DNA of 64,000 bases from Betaproteobacteria bacterium. GTDB lineage: Bacteria > Pseudomonadota > Gammaproteobacteria > Burkholderiales > Casimicrobiaceae. Under the pieces are notes generated by a model. The model had not been told where the DNA came from and made no database searches. It saw only the letters and a list, made by a program, of their open reading frames with translations. The position numbers were made by a program, and so were the translations under genes. This document shows, one piece after another, positions 40,124 through 50,529 of the stretch (position 1 is the first letter of the stretch; every line of letters begins with the position of its first letter). The DNA is taken from contig JADKKQ010000015.1 in the NCBI GenBank assembly GCA_016720425.1, forward strand, positions 1 through 64,000, given 5' to 3'.

Positions 40124-41662
40124 ATGAAAACGCTGTTCCGCTCCGTCCTCCTCGGCACCGCGGCCGTCGCCGCCCTGGCCGCCGGCCCGACCCACGCGGC
40201 GAAGGACGTCGTCTTCGCCGTCGCCTCGACCTTCACGACCACCGACCCCTACGACGCCAACGACACGCTGTCGCAGGCGATGGCCAAGTCGTTCTACCAG
40301 GGGCTCTACGGCTTCGACAAGGACATGAAGATGATCCCGGTGCTGGCCGAGAGCCACGAGGTCACCAAGGACGGGCTCGTCTACACGTTCAAGCTGCGGA
40401 AGGGCGTCAAGTTCCACGACGGCACCGACTTCAAGGCCGACGCGGTCAAGGCCAACTTGGACCGGGTGACCAACCCCGACAACAAGCTCAAGCGCTACAG
40501 CCTGTACAACAACATCGCCAAGACCGAGGTCGTCGACGACTACACGGCACGGGTCACGCTGAAGACGCCGTTCTCGGCCTTCGTCAACCAGCTCGCGCAT
40601 CCGTCGGGCGTGATGATCAGCCCGGCGGCGCTCAAGAAGTACGGCAAGGACATCGCCTTCAACCCGGTGGGCACCGGGCCGTTCAAGTTCGTCGAGTGGA
40701 AGCAGACCGACTACCTCAAGGTGGCGAAGTTCGACGGCTACTGGAAGAAGGGCCTGCCGAAGGTCGACACCATCACCTGGAAGCCGGTGATCGACAACAA
40801 CTCGCGCAGCGCGGTGATGCAGACCGGCGAGGCGCACTTCACGTTCCCCGTCCCCTACGAGCAGGTCGACACGCTGAAGGCCAAGGCCGATCTTGAAGTC
40901 GTTGCCGCGCCGTCGATCGTCCACCGCTACATGTCGATGAACGTGCAGCACAAGCCCTTCGACAACCCCAAGGTGCGGCAGGCGATCAACTACGCGATCA
41001 ACAAGGAGGCGCTGGCGAAGGTCGCGTTCAACGGCTTCGCCTTCCCGGCCGAGGGTGCCACGCCCGGTGGGGTCGCGTACCACGTGAAGACCGGACCGTG
41101 GCCGTACGACGTGGCGAAGGCGAAGGCGCTGCTGGCCGAGGCCGGCTACCCGAACGGCTTCGAGACCGAGCTGTGGTCCGCGTACAACCACAGCACCGCG
41201 CAGAAGGTGATCCAGTTCCTGCAGCAGCAGCTGGCCCAGGTGGGCATCAAGGCCAAGATCCTGGCGCTCGAGGCCGGGACGCGGGTCGAGAAGGTCGAGA
41301 GCTGGCAGGATCCCGCCACCGCGCCGATCCGCCTCTACTACGTCGGCTGGTCGAGCTCGACCGGCGAGGCCGACTGGGCGCTGCGCCCGCTGCTCTACGG
41401 CGAGTCCGCGCCACCGCGCCTCTTCAACACCGCGTACTACAAGAACGCGAAGGTCGACGCCGCGATCAAGGGCGCGCAGCTCACCACCGACTCCGCCGAG
41501 AAGGCGAAGCTCTACAAGGAAGCGCAGGAAGAGATCTGGAAGGACGCGCCCTGGGCCTTCCTCGTCACCGAGCGGCTGCTGTCGGTCAACAACAAGAAGC
41601 TCTCGGGCGTCCACGTGATGCCGGATGCGTCGTTCGCGTTCGAGGAAGCCGACCTCAAGTAG
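40124..41662 (+). CDS. Peptide ABC transporter substrate-binding protein, family 5
   Basis: This 512-residue periplasmic receptor has a signal peptide (MKTLFRSVLLGTAAVAALAA, cleavage near THAA) and the SBP_bac_5 fold: YEFNL-type replacement KDGLVYTFKLRKGVKFHDGT, then FNPVGTGPFKFVEWK and NPKVRQAINYAINKEAL. A GCAGGAG ribosome site precedes the ATG. Similar in size to DppA and GsiB. It is followed by a REP cluster, which may stabilise its message relative to the permeases downstream. Confidence 0.92.
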   Translation: MKTLFRSVLLGTAAVAALAAGPTHAAKDVVFAVASTFTTTDPYDANDTLSQAMAKSFYQGLYGFDKDMKMIPVLAESHEVTKDGLVYTFKLRKGVKFHDGTDFKADAVKANLDRVTNPDNKLKRYSLYNNIAKTEVVDDYTARVTLKTPFSAFVNQLAHPSGVMISPAALKKYGKDIAFNPVGTGPFKFVEWKQTDYLKVAKFDGYWKKGLPKVDTITWKPVIDNNSRSAVMQTGEAHFTFPVPYEQVDTLKAKADLEVVAAPSIVHRYMSMNVQHKPFDNPKVRQAINYAINKEALAKVAFNGFAFPAEGATPGGVAYHVKTGPWPYDVAKAKALLAEAGYPNGFETELWSAYNHSTAQKVIQFLQQQLAQVGIKAKILALEAGTRVEKVESWQDPATAPIRLYYVGWSSSTGEADWALRPLLYGESAPPRLFNTAYYKNAKVDAAIKGAQLTTDSAEKAKLYKEAQEEIWKDAPWAFLVTERLLSVNNKKLSGVHVMPDASFAFEEADLK

Positions 41663-41693
41663 ACCGGGCGGAACCGCTCGGAATTCGGGGTCT

Positions 41694-41950
41694 GTGGGAG
41701 CGGCTTCAGCCGCGAACGGCAACGTCGCAACACGACGGCGTTCGCGCCTGAAGGCGCTCGACAAAACCTTTGCCCATACCCCGCCTTGTGGGAGCGGCTT
41801 CAGCCGTGAATCGCCGAATGCTTGTTCGCGCCTGAAGGCGCTCCTACAAGCATATGCCGCTGTTTTTCGTGGGAGCGGCTTCAGCCGCGAAGGGTTGCAC
41901 CGCAAGCACACGCGACCGCTTTTCGTAGGAGCGGCTTCCGCCGCGAACGG
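41694..41950. repeat. REP-like cluster: four GT(G/A)GGAGCGGCTTC copies and two inverted partners
   Basis: Direct copies of GTGGGAGCGGCTTCAGCCGCGAA-type lie at 41694-41717, 41788-41810, 41869-41891 and 41925-41950 (the last begins GTAGGAG). Inverted partners of the form GTTCGCGCCTGAAGGCGCTC(CTAC) lie at 41740-41760 and 41824-41847. Each unit contains a small palindrome (GGCTTCAGCC). The units match the widely known GTAG-type REP elements of gamma- and betaproteobacteria, which are moved by TnpA-REP (RAYT) transposases. None is encoded here. Confidence 0.9.
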
Positions 41951-42007
41951 AGACGCATGAGCCACACCCTTCGGGCCTGAACACCCTTCTGCGCGCAGGC
42001 AAACCCT

Positions 42008-42928
42008 TTGCTGCAATACATCGCCAAGCGGCTCGCGGGGCTCGCGCCGACGTTGTTCATCGTCGCGGTGCTGGTGTTCCTGTTCGTCCACCTGCTGCCG
42101 GGCGACCCGGCGCGGCTCGCCGCAGGCCAGGACGCGACGCCGGAGACGGTCGAGCTGGTCCGCCAGGACCTCGGTCTCGACAAGCCGCTGCCCGAGCAGT
42201 TCGCGCGCTTCGTCTCCGGGGCGCTGCGCGGCGATTTCGGCCGCTCGCTGCGCACCAAGCGGCCGGTCGGCACCGAGATCGCCGAGCGGTTCATGCCGAC
42301 GTTCTGGCTGACGGTCACCAGCATGTCGTGGTCGGTGATCTTCGGCATGGGCATCGGCGTGCTGTCGGCAGTCTGGCGCAATCGCTGGCCCGATCGCGTC
42401 GGCATGACGCTCGCGGTCTCCGGCATTTCGTTTCCCGCGTTCGCGCTGGGCATGGTGCTGATGGAGGTCTTCGCCGTCCAGCTCAACTGGCTGCCCACCG
42501 TCGGCGCGGACAGTTGGCGGCACTACGTCCTGCCGTCGCTGACGTTGGGCGCGGCGGTGGCGGCGATCATGGCGCGGTTCACGCGCTCGTCGTTCGTCGA
42601 CATCCTGCAGGAGGACTACATCCGCACCGCGCGCGCCAAGGGCCTGCCGGAGAGCGCCGTGGTCGCCAAGCACGGGCTGCGCAACGCGCTGATCCCGGTG
42701 GTGACGATGATGGGCCTGCAGTTCGGCTTCCTGCTCGGCGGCTCGATCGTCGTCGAGGTGGTGTTCAACTGGCCGGGCCTCGGGCGCCTGCTGGTCGACG
42801 CGGTCGGCATGCGCGACTATCCGGTGATCCAGGCGCTGGTGCTGCTGTTCTCGCTCGAGTTCATCCTCATCAACCTGATCGTCGACGTGCTGTACGGGCT
42901 GATCAACCCGACGATCCGCTACCGCTGA
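42008..42928 (+). CDS. Peptide ABC transporter permease, DppB-like
   Basis: This 306-residue inner-membrane permease starts at TTG 42008, the only start giving the LQYIAKRLAGLAPTLFIVAV N-terminus. It has six helices and the family motif region ARAKGLPESAVVAKHGLRNA with GGSIVVEVVFNWPGLGRLL near the C-terminus. A TTG start and the REP cluster upstream suggest lower expression than the receptor. Its stop overlaps the ATG of the next permease (TGATG). Confidence 0.92.
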   Translation: MLQYIAKRLAGLAPTLFIVAVLVFLFVHLLPGDPARLAAGQDATPETVELVRQDLGLDKPLPEQFARFVSGALRGDFGRSLRTKRPVGTEIAERFMPTFWLTVTSMSWSVIFGMGIGVLSAVWRNRWPDRVGMTLAVSGISFPAFALGMVLMEVFAVQLNWLPTVGADSWRHYVLPSLTLGAAVAAIMARFTRSSFVDILQEDYIRTARAKGLPESAVVAKHGLRNALIPVVTMMGLQFGFLLGGSIVVEVVFNWPGLGRLLVDAVGMRDYPVIQALVLLFSLEFILINLIVDVLYGLINPTIRYR

Positions 42929-43813
42929 TGGCGACCACCGCCACCGTTGCCGGCAGCGAGCGCGTCCGCACGCCCTGGACCGAGGTCTGGCGCAAGTTCC
43001 GCCGCCAGCACGTGGCGCTCGCGGCGGGCGCCTTCGTCGTGCTGCTGGTGCTGGTGGCGGTCGTCGCGCCGGCGCTGGTGCCCTACGACGCCGAGAACTT
43101 CTTCGACTACGACCGGATCAACGCGCCGCCCCTCGTGGCAACACTGGTTCGGCGTCGACCCGCTGGGCCGCGACATCTTCAGCCGCATCGTCATGGGCGC
43201 GCGCATCTCGCTGACCGCGGGCTTCGTCTCGGTCGCCGCGGGCGCGCTGGTCGGCACGCTGCTCGGCCTCGTCGCCGGCTACTACGAGGGCTGGTGGGAC
43301 CGCGCGATCATGCGCCTCTGCGACGTGCTGTTCGCGTTTCCCGGCATCCTGCTCGCCATCGGCATCGTCGCCATCCTGGGCAGCGGGATGGCCAACGTGA
43401 TCATCGCGGTGGCGGTGTTCAGCATCCCGACCTTCGCCCGCCTGGTGCGCGGCAACACGCTCTCGCTCAAGCACCTCACCTACGTCGAGGCCGCGCGCAG
43501 CATCGGCGCCTCCGACGCGACGATCATCCTGCGGCACATCTTCCCGGGCACGATCTCGGCGGTCGTGGTCTACTTCTCGATGCGCATCGGCACGTCGATC
43601 ATCACCGCGGCGAGCCTGTCGTTCCTCGGCATGGGCGCGCAGCCGCCGACGCCCGAGTGGGGCGCGATGCTGAACGAGGCGCGGGCCGACATGATGACGG
43701 CGCCGCACGTCGCGATCTTCCCGGCGCTGGCGATATTCGTCACCGTGCTGGCCTTCAACCTGCTGGGCGACGGGCTGCGCGACGCCCTCGACCCCAAGAT
43801 CGAGCAGAAATGA
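42928..43813 (+). CDS. Peptide ABC transporter permease, DppC-like, one frameshift
   Basis: The N-terminal part (EVWRKFRRQHVALAAGAFVV, YDAENFFDYDRINAPP) reads from ATG 42928. At the C run 43129-43132 the frame moves by one base; the next frame continues WQHWFGVDPLGRDIFSRIVM through VEAARSIGASDATIILRHIF and SLSFLGMGAQPPTPEWGAM to the stop at 43813. One surplus C would explain it, so a homopolymer error is likely. The corrected protein is about 295 residues, normal for DppC. It pairs with the DppB-like permease. Confidence 0.9.
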
Positions 43814-43884
43814 GCGCCGCCGGGCCGTCCCAAGGCGCGAATTGCGCCCCCTCGGGGGGCAGCGAAGCGGCCGTGGCCGCGAGC

Positions 43885-43916
43885 GTGGGGGTACATCAAT
43901 GTGGGGGTACATCAAT
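43885..43916. repeat. 16-bp perfect tandem duplication at the peptidase start
   Basis: GTGGGGGTACATCAAT occurs at 43885-43900 and again at 43901-43916, and its end supplies the first two bases of the peptidase ATG. The upstream copy also creates an ATG (43899-43901) in another frame. The duplication lies exactly in the ribosome-binding region, so it may affect translation or be an assembly artefact. Confidence 0.85.
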
Positions 43917-44955
43917 GAGCGACCTGCCCCACATCGGCGACTTCCCGGCCGGCCCGCGACGCTCGATCAGCGACGTCGCCGGCGTCACCGTCGGCCACCG
44001 GACGATCGCGACCGGCCCGCTGCAGACCGGCGTCACCGTCGTCCGTCCGCACCTCGCCGACCCGTTCCTGCAGAAGCTGCCGGCAGCGGCGGTGGTCATC
44101 AACGGCTTCGGCAAGAGCGTCGGCCTCCTCCAGCTGAACGAGCTCGGCGTGCTGGAGACGCCGATCGCGCTCACCAACACCTTCGCCGTGGGCACCGTCG
44201 CCACCGCGCAGATTCGCTCGGCCATCGCCGCCAACCCCGGCATCGCGCGGACCACCACGTCGGTCAATCCGCTGGTGTTCGAGTGCAGCGACGCGTGGCT
44301 GTCCGACATGCAGGCGCTGGCGGTGACGGAGGACGACTACGCCGCCGCGCTGGCCGCCGCCGCGGTCGACTTCGAGCGCGGCTCGGTCGGCGCGGGACGC
44401 GGGATGTCCTGCTTCGGCCTCAAGGGCGGGATCGGCACCGCCTCCCGGCGCCTCGACAGCGACCGCCGCAGCGGCATCATCGGTGCGCTGGTGCTCGCCA
44501 ATTTCGGCCGGCTGGAAAGCCTGACCATCGCCGGCCGGCGGATCGGCCCCGCCCTCGCGGCGCGGCTCGAGGGCGCCGCGCCGCAGCGGGACCAGGGCTC
44601 GGTCATCGTCGTGCTCGCGATCGACGCGCCGCTCGACCATCGGCAGCTGCGCCGCGTGGCGATGCGCGGCGCCGCCGGCATCGCCCGCACCGGCTCGTAT
44701 TACGGTCACGGCAGCGGCGACATCGTGGTCGCGTTCTCCACCGCCGAGCGCATTCCGCACGTCGCGGTGGGCACGGTGCTGTCCCGGCGCTGCCTGGTCG
44801 AGGCCGAGCTGGAGACGCTGTTCCGCGCCGCCGCCGACGTGACCGAGCAGGCGATCCTCGACGCGCTGTTCAGCGCCACCACCGTCACCGGTTTCGCCGG
44901 CCACACCCGCCACGCGCTGACCGAGATCGCGCCGGACTGGGCGACGCTGGGATGA
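43915..44955 (+). CDS. P1 family (DmpA/BapA-type) N-terminal-nucleophile aminopeptidase
   Basis: This 346-residue putative self-processing peptidase has SISDVAGVTVGHRTI at the N-terminus and a likely maturation region near RGSVGAGRGMSCFGLKGGIG. The C-terminal half carries QGSVIVVLAIDAPL and ARTGSYYGHGSGDIVVAFST. Family members cleave D-, beta- or ordinary N-terminal residues from small peptides; the nucleophile is usually the serine at the autocleavage site, which I place only tentatively. It lies directly downstream of the peptide transporter permeases in the same direction, so it probably hydrolyses the imported peptide. It overlaps rlmM by 4 bases. Confidence 0.85.
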   Translation: MSDLPHIGDFPAGPRRSISDVAGVTVGHRTIATGPLQTGVTVVRPHLADPFLQKLPAAAVVINGFGKSVGLLQLNELGVLETPIALTNTFAVGTVATAQIRSAIAANPGIARTTTSVNPLVFECSDAWLSDMQALAVTEDDYAAALAAAAVDFERGSVGAGRGMSCFGLKGGIGTASRRLDSDRRSGIIGALVLANFGRLESLTIAGRRIGPALAARLEGAAPQRDQGSVIVVLAIDAPLDHRQLRRVAMRGAAGIARTGSYYGHGSGDIVVAFSTAERIPHVAVGTVLSRRCLVEAELETLFRAAADVTEQAILDALFSATTVTGFAGHTRHALTEIAPDWATLG

Positions 44956-46091
44956 GCGTCGTCGTCGCGCACTGTCGCGCGGGCTTCGAGCCCGAGGCAG
45001 CGGCGGACCTCGCCGCGGTGGCGGCCGCGGCCGGAACGACGGTCGAGGTCGACGCGCCGCCCGGCCGCGGGTACGTCGTCGCGACGCCGCGGACGTTCGA
45101 CGCGCAGCGCTGGCCGCGCGCGCTCGACGCGGCGCCGCCGGTGTTCGTCCGCTCGCTCTTCTTCGGCACCGGCCCCCACGCGCTGTTCGCCGACGACGCG
45201 GCGACGCGCGGCCGGCCGGACCGCGTCGCGCCGCTCGCCGCGCTGCTCGCCGCATTCCGGCGCGACTGCCGGCAGCCCGGCATCGGCGTCCGGCACCGTG
45301 CCGCCGCGGTGTTCGGCGAGCTCCGGATGGAGACCGCCGACACCAACGACGGCAAGGAGCTGTCGGGACTGTGCCGCCGGCTGGAACTGCCGCTCGCCGG
45401 GGAGCTCCTCGCCGACGGTGCGCTGGCCGAGCACGACGACGCCGACACGCCGACCGTGCTGCCCGCGCTGCACGTGCTGTTCGCCCACGGGGCCGAGGTC
45501 TACATCGGCGTCAGCGCGCCGCCCTGGGGCAGCCGCTGGGCGATGGGCATCCCCCGGCTGCGCATGCCGCGCGGCGCGCCGTCGCGCTCGACGCTGAAGC
45601 TCGCCGAGGCGATCCAGGCGTTCCTGGGCGACCAGGCCGGCGACCTGCTGCGCGGCGGCATGAAGGCGGTCGACCTGGGCGCCGCACCGGGCGGATGGAC
45701 CTGGCAGCTGGTGCAACGCGGCTTGCGCGTCACCGCCGTCGACAACGGTCCGCTGAAGGGCGAGGTGGCCGAGGATCCGCTGGTCACCCACCTGCGCGTC
45801 GACGGGTTGACCTACGTTCCGCGGCGGCCGGTCGACTGGATGGTCTGCGACATCGTCGACCAGCCCTCGCGCATCGCCGCGCTGGTGGCGCGCTGGATCG
45901 CCGAGGGCCACGCGCGAGGAACGATCTTCAACCTCAAGCTGCCGATGAAGAAGCGCTACGATGAGATGCTGCGCTGCCGGGCGATCATCGACGATGCGCT
46001 GGCGCGATCACGCTTGCGCCACCGGCTGCAGCTGCGCCAGCTCTACCACGACCGCGAGGAAGTCACCGGCATCGTGCTGCGAACCGGATAG
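44952..46091 (+). CDS. rlmM: 23S rRNA 2'-O-ribose methyltransferase RlmM (C2498)
   Basis: This 379-residue SAM-dependent methyltransferase starts at ATG 44952 (ATGA overlap). A THUMP-like N-terminal region is followed by the Rossmann domain MKAVDLGAAPGGWTWQLVQRG (motif I), then VDWMVCDIVDQPSR and IFNLKLPMKKRYDEM, the RlmM signature with the catalytic lysine. Length fits the family. The frame is open upstream through the whole peptidase gene, but that is a high-GC shadow. It is convergent with the Opp operon. Confidence 0.93.
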   Translation: MSVVVAHCRAGFEPEAAADLAAVAAAAGTTVEVDAPPGRGYVVATPRTFDAQRWPRALDAAPPVFVRSLFFGTGPHALFADDAATRGRPDRVAPLAALLAAFRRDCRQPGIGVRHRAAAVFGELRMETADTNDGKELSGLCRRLELPLAGELLADGALAEHDDADTPTVLPALHVLFAHGAEVYIGVSAPPWGSRWAMGIPRLRMPRGAPSRSTLKLAEAIQAFLGDQAGDLLRGGMKAVDLGAAPGGWTWQLVQRGLRVTAVDNGPLKGEVAEDPLVTHLRVDGLTYVPRRPVDWMVCDIVDQPSRIAALVARWIAEGHARGTIFNLKLPMKKRYDEMLRCRAIIDDALARSRLRHRLQLRQLYHDREEVTGIVLRTG

Positions 46092-46178
46092 GCGCGCCGC
46101 CCGGACGCCCCCGCCCCCGGGGCAGGACAGAAGGTCTAGTGCTAGGGCCGCCGGGCCCCCACGGACGGGAGACGCGCT

Positions 46179-47230
<1,052 letters not shown>

Positions 47231-47234
<4 letters not shown>

Positions 47235-48256
47235 GGCGCGGTCCCGGCGGCGGCCGGTGCGTAGAGGAAGCAGCTCACCTGGCGCCCGTCGCCGACGGGC
47301 ACGAGTTGCGGCTCCTCCTTGTCGCAGCGGCCGGCGATGAACGCCGTGCAACGCGGATGGAACGGGCAGCCCGGCGGCCGGTTGAAGGGGTGCGGGATCG
47401 ACCCTTGGATCGTGGGCAGCCTGATCCGCGGCTTCGAGTCGATGCTGGGGATCGACTGCAGCAGCGCCTTCGTGTACGGGTGCTTCGGGTCGTGGAAGAT
47501 GGCGTCGACGTCGCCCTGCTCGACGACGCGGCCGAGGTACATGACCACGACGTCGTCGGCCATCTCGGCGACCACGCCGAGGTTGTGGGTGATCAGCATG
47601 ATCGCCATGCCGCGCTCGCGCTGGATCGTCCTCAGCAGGTCGAGTATCTGCGCCTGCGTGGTGACGTCGAGCGCCGTCGTCGGCTCGTCGGCGATGAGCA
47701 GCCGCGGGTTGCACGACAGCGCGGCGGCGATCATCGCGCGCTGGCGCAGGCCGCCGGAGAGCTCGAACGAGTATTCGTCGATGCGCCGCTCGGGCTTCGG
47801 GATGCCGACGCTCTTCAGCACCTCGATGCCGCGCAGCCGCGCCTCCTTCCGGCTCACCTTGCTGTGCAGCAGCACCGCCTCGATGATCTGCTCGCCGACG
47901 GTGTGCACCGGGCTGAACGAGGTCATCGGCTCCTGGAAGATGAGGCCGATGTCGCCGCCGCGGATCGCGCGCATCTCCCGGCCGTCGGGCTTCTGCTGCA
48001 CGAGATCGGTCACGCCGCCGTCCGGCCGCGTGAGCAGGATCTCCCCGTCGACGATCCGCCCCGGCGCCTCGACGATGCGCAGGATCGACTGCGCGGTCAC
48101 GCTCTTCCCGCAGCCGCTCTCGCCGACGATGCCGAGCGTCTTGCCCTCGTGCACGTCGAACGACGCGCCGTCGACCGCCTTGGTCGTGCCCTCGTCCTGG
48201 TAGAAGCAGGTCCGCAGGTTGCGGACCGACAACAGCGTCTTGGCGTCGCCGCTCAT
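47231..48256 (-). CDS. Oligopeptide-type ABC transporter ATP-binding protein, OppD-like
   Basis: This 341-residue ATPase has Walker A GESGCGKSV, the LSGGLRQRAMIAAAL signature, LLIADEPTTALD and H-loop ITHNLGV. The C-terminal cysteine motif is NRPPGCPFHPRCTAFIAGRC. It is 15 bases downstream of the permease gene and overlaps the OppF-like gene (ATGA). The two ATPases are separate polypeptides here, unlike the fused pair at 38197. Confidence 0.94.
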
Positions 48257-48271
48257 CGTTGTCGCCGCCGC

Positions 48272-49447
48272 TTAGAGATACGGGTCCGCGGCGTCGCGGA
48301 TGCCGTCGCCCATGAAATTGAACGCGAGCACCGCAACGACGACCGGAATGGTCGGAACCAGCAGCCAGGGCGAGATGACCAGCGCCTGGATGTTCTGCGC
48401 GTCCTGGAGCAGCACGCCCCAGCTGATCGCCGGCGGCCGCAGGCCGAGGCCGAGGAAGGAGAGCGACGTCTCGCTGATGATGATCGCCGGGATCGCCAGT
48501 GTCGTCGCCGCGATGATGTGGCTGATGAACGAAGGCACCATGTGGCGGAAGATGATCCGCGACTTGCTGCAGCCGACGAGCTCGGCCGCCATCACGAAGT
48601 CCTCCTCCTTGAGCGAAATGAACCGGCCGCGCACGACGCGCGCGAGCTCGGTCCAGCCGATCAGCGAGATGATGATCGTGATCGCGAAGTAGACCTGGAC
48701 GACGCTCCACTCGGCCGGCAGCGCCGCGGCGAGCCCCATCCACAGCGGGATCGTCGGGATCGAGCGCAGGATCTCGATGATCCGCTGGATCACCGTATCG
48801 ATCATCCCGCCGAAAAAGCCGGAGACGCCGCCGAGCACGACGCCCAGCACCAGGGAGAGCGCCACGCTGACGAGGCCGATCGTCATCGACGTCTGCGTCG
48901 CGTACATGAGCCGCGACCACATGTCCCGCCCCTGCAGGTCGGTGCCGAGCAGAAACAGCGAGTCGCCGGCCCGGCCCTCCTGCACGCCGATGAGGTGGCG
49001 ATCCATCGGAATGAAGCCCAGAAACTGGTACGGCTCGCCGCTGGCGAAGAACGACAGGTAGACCTTCTTCCCGGGGTCGGGAACGTAGACCCGCTTGAAC
49101 GTCAGCGGGTCGCGCGCGCCCGTCAGCGCGTGGACGTAGGGCCGGAAGCTCCCGTCGTCGCGCCAGTGGATCTGCTGCGGGGCGATCAGCGAGCGCTGTG
49201 CGTCCGACTCGTTCGGGTCGGTGTACGCAAAGAAGTCCGCGAACAGCGAGACCAGGTAGAACAGGACCAGAACGAAGGTGCCGCCGAGGGCGAGCCGGTG
49301 CTTGCGGAAGCGCCACCACATCAACTGCCACTGCGTGGCGACCGCGATGCGCTGCTCGGCCTGCCCGCCGGCGGCCAGCACCACCCCTTCATCGATCGTG
49401 ACGGCGGGCGACCGCGGCGTTGCCGCGAGCTTGGGGGGACGTTTCAT
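48272..49447 (-). CDS. Oligopeptide-type ABC transporter permease with a large periplasmic insertion, OppC-like
   Basis: This 391-residue permease starts at ATG 49447 (TGATG overlap with the upstream gene). After the first helix (LALGGTFVLVLFYLVSLFADF) there is a hydrophilic insertion of about 100 residues (roughly 75-170, from YTDPNESDAQRSL to GVQEGRAGD), absent from ordinary DppC. The canonical domain follows: GTDLQGRDMWSRLMYATQTS, GCSKSRIIFRHMVP and SFLGLGLRPPAISWGVLL. Such insertions are seen in YejE-type permeases that work with very large receptors, as here. Confidence 0.91.
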   Translation of the reverse strand: MKRPPKLAATPRSPAVTIDEGVVLAAGGQAEQRIAVATQWQLMWWRFRKHRLALGGTFVLVLFYLVSLFADFFAYTDPNESDAQRSLIAPQQIHWRDDGSFRPYVHALTGARDPLTFKRVYVPDPGKKVYLSFFASGEPYQFLGFIPMDRHLIGVQEGRAGDSLFLLGTDLQGRDMWSRLMYATQTSMTIGLVSVALSLVLGVVLGGVSGFFGGMIDTVIQRIIEILRSIPTIPLWMGLAAALPAEWSVVQVYFAITIIISLIGWTELARVVRGRFISLKEEDFVMAAELVGCSKSRIIFRHMVPSFISHIIAATTLAIPAIIISETSLSFLGLGLRPPAISWGVLLQDAQNIQALVISPWLLVPTIPVVVAVLAFNFMGDGIRDAADPYL

Positions 49448-50436
49448 CACTGCTGCCCGAGCCGGATCCTCGGATCGACCCACATCAGCAGCAGGTCGGA
49501 GATGAACGTGCCGACCACCGTCAGCACGCCGAGCAGCAGCACGATGGTGCCGGCGAGGAACATGTCCTGCGCGATCAGCGCCTTGAGCAGCAGCGGGCCG
49601 ACGGTGGGCAGGCTCAGGACCAGCGACACGATGATGCTGCCCGAGACCACGTACGGCAGCAGGTAGCCAATCGTGCTGACGAACGGATTGAGGGCGACGC
49701 GCACCGGGTACTTCAGGATCACCCGGTACTCCGGGAGCCCGCGGGCGCGGGCCGTCATCACGTAGGGCTTCCGCAGCTCGTCGAGCAGGTTCGACCGCAT
49801 GATGCGGATCAGCTGCGCGGTGCCCGAGATGCCGAGGACGATCGCCGGGATCGGCAGGTGCAGGGTGAGGTCCCAGACCCGTGCCCAGCTCCACGGGGCC
49901 TCGGCGTAGTCCGGAGAGAAGAGCCCGCCCACGTTGGCCCCGAAGTAGGCGAAGCCGATGTACATCACGATCAGCGCCAGCATGAAACCCGGTATCGCGA
50001 GCCCGATGAACCCGATGAACGTGAATGCGTAGTCGAGGATCGAGTAGCGGTAGACGGCCGAGTAGATGCCGATCGGCAGCGCGACCGCCCAGGTGAATAT
50101 GATGGCGGCCACCGATATGACCACCGTCAGCGACATCCGGTCGCCGATGACGTCGGACACCGGCCGCCCCCACTCCATCGCCATCCCGAAGTTGCCCTGC
50201 AGCATCAGGCCCATCCACTTCGCATACTGGATCGTGATGGGCTGGTCGAGGCCGAGCTGCTCGCGCATCGCGATCGCCTCGCCCTCGGACACCGCGCTGC
50301 CCGACGCCGACATCGACGCGATGTACGACGTCACGTAGTCACCCGGCGGCAGGTGGATGATCGCGAACGACAGCACCGAGATCGCCCACACGGTGAGCAC
50401 GGCCAGCAACAGGCGGCGAACGATGTAGGCGACCAT
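49447..50436 (-). CDS. Oligopeptide-type ABC transporter permease, OppB-like
   Basis: This 329-residue permease starts at ATG 50436 with VAYIVRRLLLAVLTVWAISVLSF. The cytoplasmic coupling loop is TARARGLPEYRVILKYPVRV, and six helices are apparent. The start is chosen because upstream codons of the open frame are hydrophilic and lie close to the intercistronic hairpin. It follows the receptor gene by 93 bases. Confidence 0.92.
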   Translation of the reverse strand: MVAYIVRRLLLAVLTVWAISVLSFAIIHLPPGDYVTSYIASMSASGSAVSEGEAIAMREQLGLDQPITIQYAKWMGLMLQGNFGMAMEWGRPVSDVIGDRMSLTVVISVAAIIFTWAVALPIGIYSAVYRYSILDYAFTFIGFIGLAIPGFMLALIVMYIGFAYFGANVGGLFSPDYAEAPWSWARVWDLTLHLPIPAIVLGISGTAQLIRIMRSNLLDELRKPYVMTARARGLPEYRVILKYPVRVALNPFVSTIGYLLPYVVSGSIIVSLVLSLPTVGPLLLKALIAQDMFLAGTIVLLLGVLTVVGTFISDLLLMWVDPRIRLGQQ

Positions 50437-50486
50437 CGCGTTTTCCCGGTCCAGTTCCAGGCGCCGGACGGCGCCCGTCGGAAGCA

Positions 50487-50511
50487 CGGCCGCCCGCGAC
50501 GCGGGCGGCCG
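50487..50511 (-). terminator. Intercistronic hairpin between the large receptor and the OppB-like permease
   Basis: A perfect 11-bp stem, CGGCCGCCCGC / GCGGGCGGCCG (50487-50497 and 50501-50511), with a three-base loop, begins 19 bases past the receptor stop. No T run follows on the leftward strand. Probably a partial terminator or 3' stabiliser that lets the receptor exceed the permeases, as in the liv operon of this window. Confidence 0.65.
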
Positions 50512-50529
50512 CCGTTGATGCTGCCTATG

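Noticed and set aside
41694..41950. CRISPR array
   Set aside because: The repeats are palindromic REP units in both orientations with irregular spacing; there are no uniform spacers and no cas genes.
41625..41960. Short open frames across the REP cluster
   Set aside because: They arise from the repeated GC-rich REP units and have no start signals or protein character.
43842..46091. A single 749-codon frame joining the peptidase region and rlmM, suggesting a fusion protein
   Set aside because: Only the part from 44952 is protein-like (RlmM). The upstream part is a shadow of the peptidase gene in another frame.
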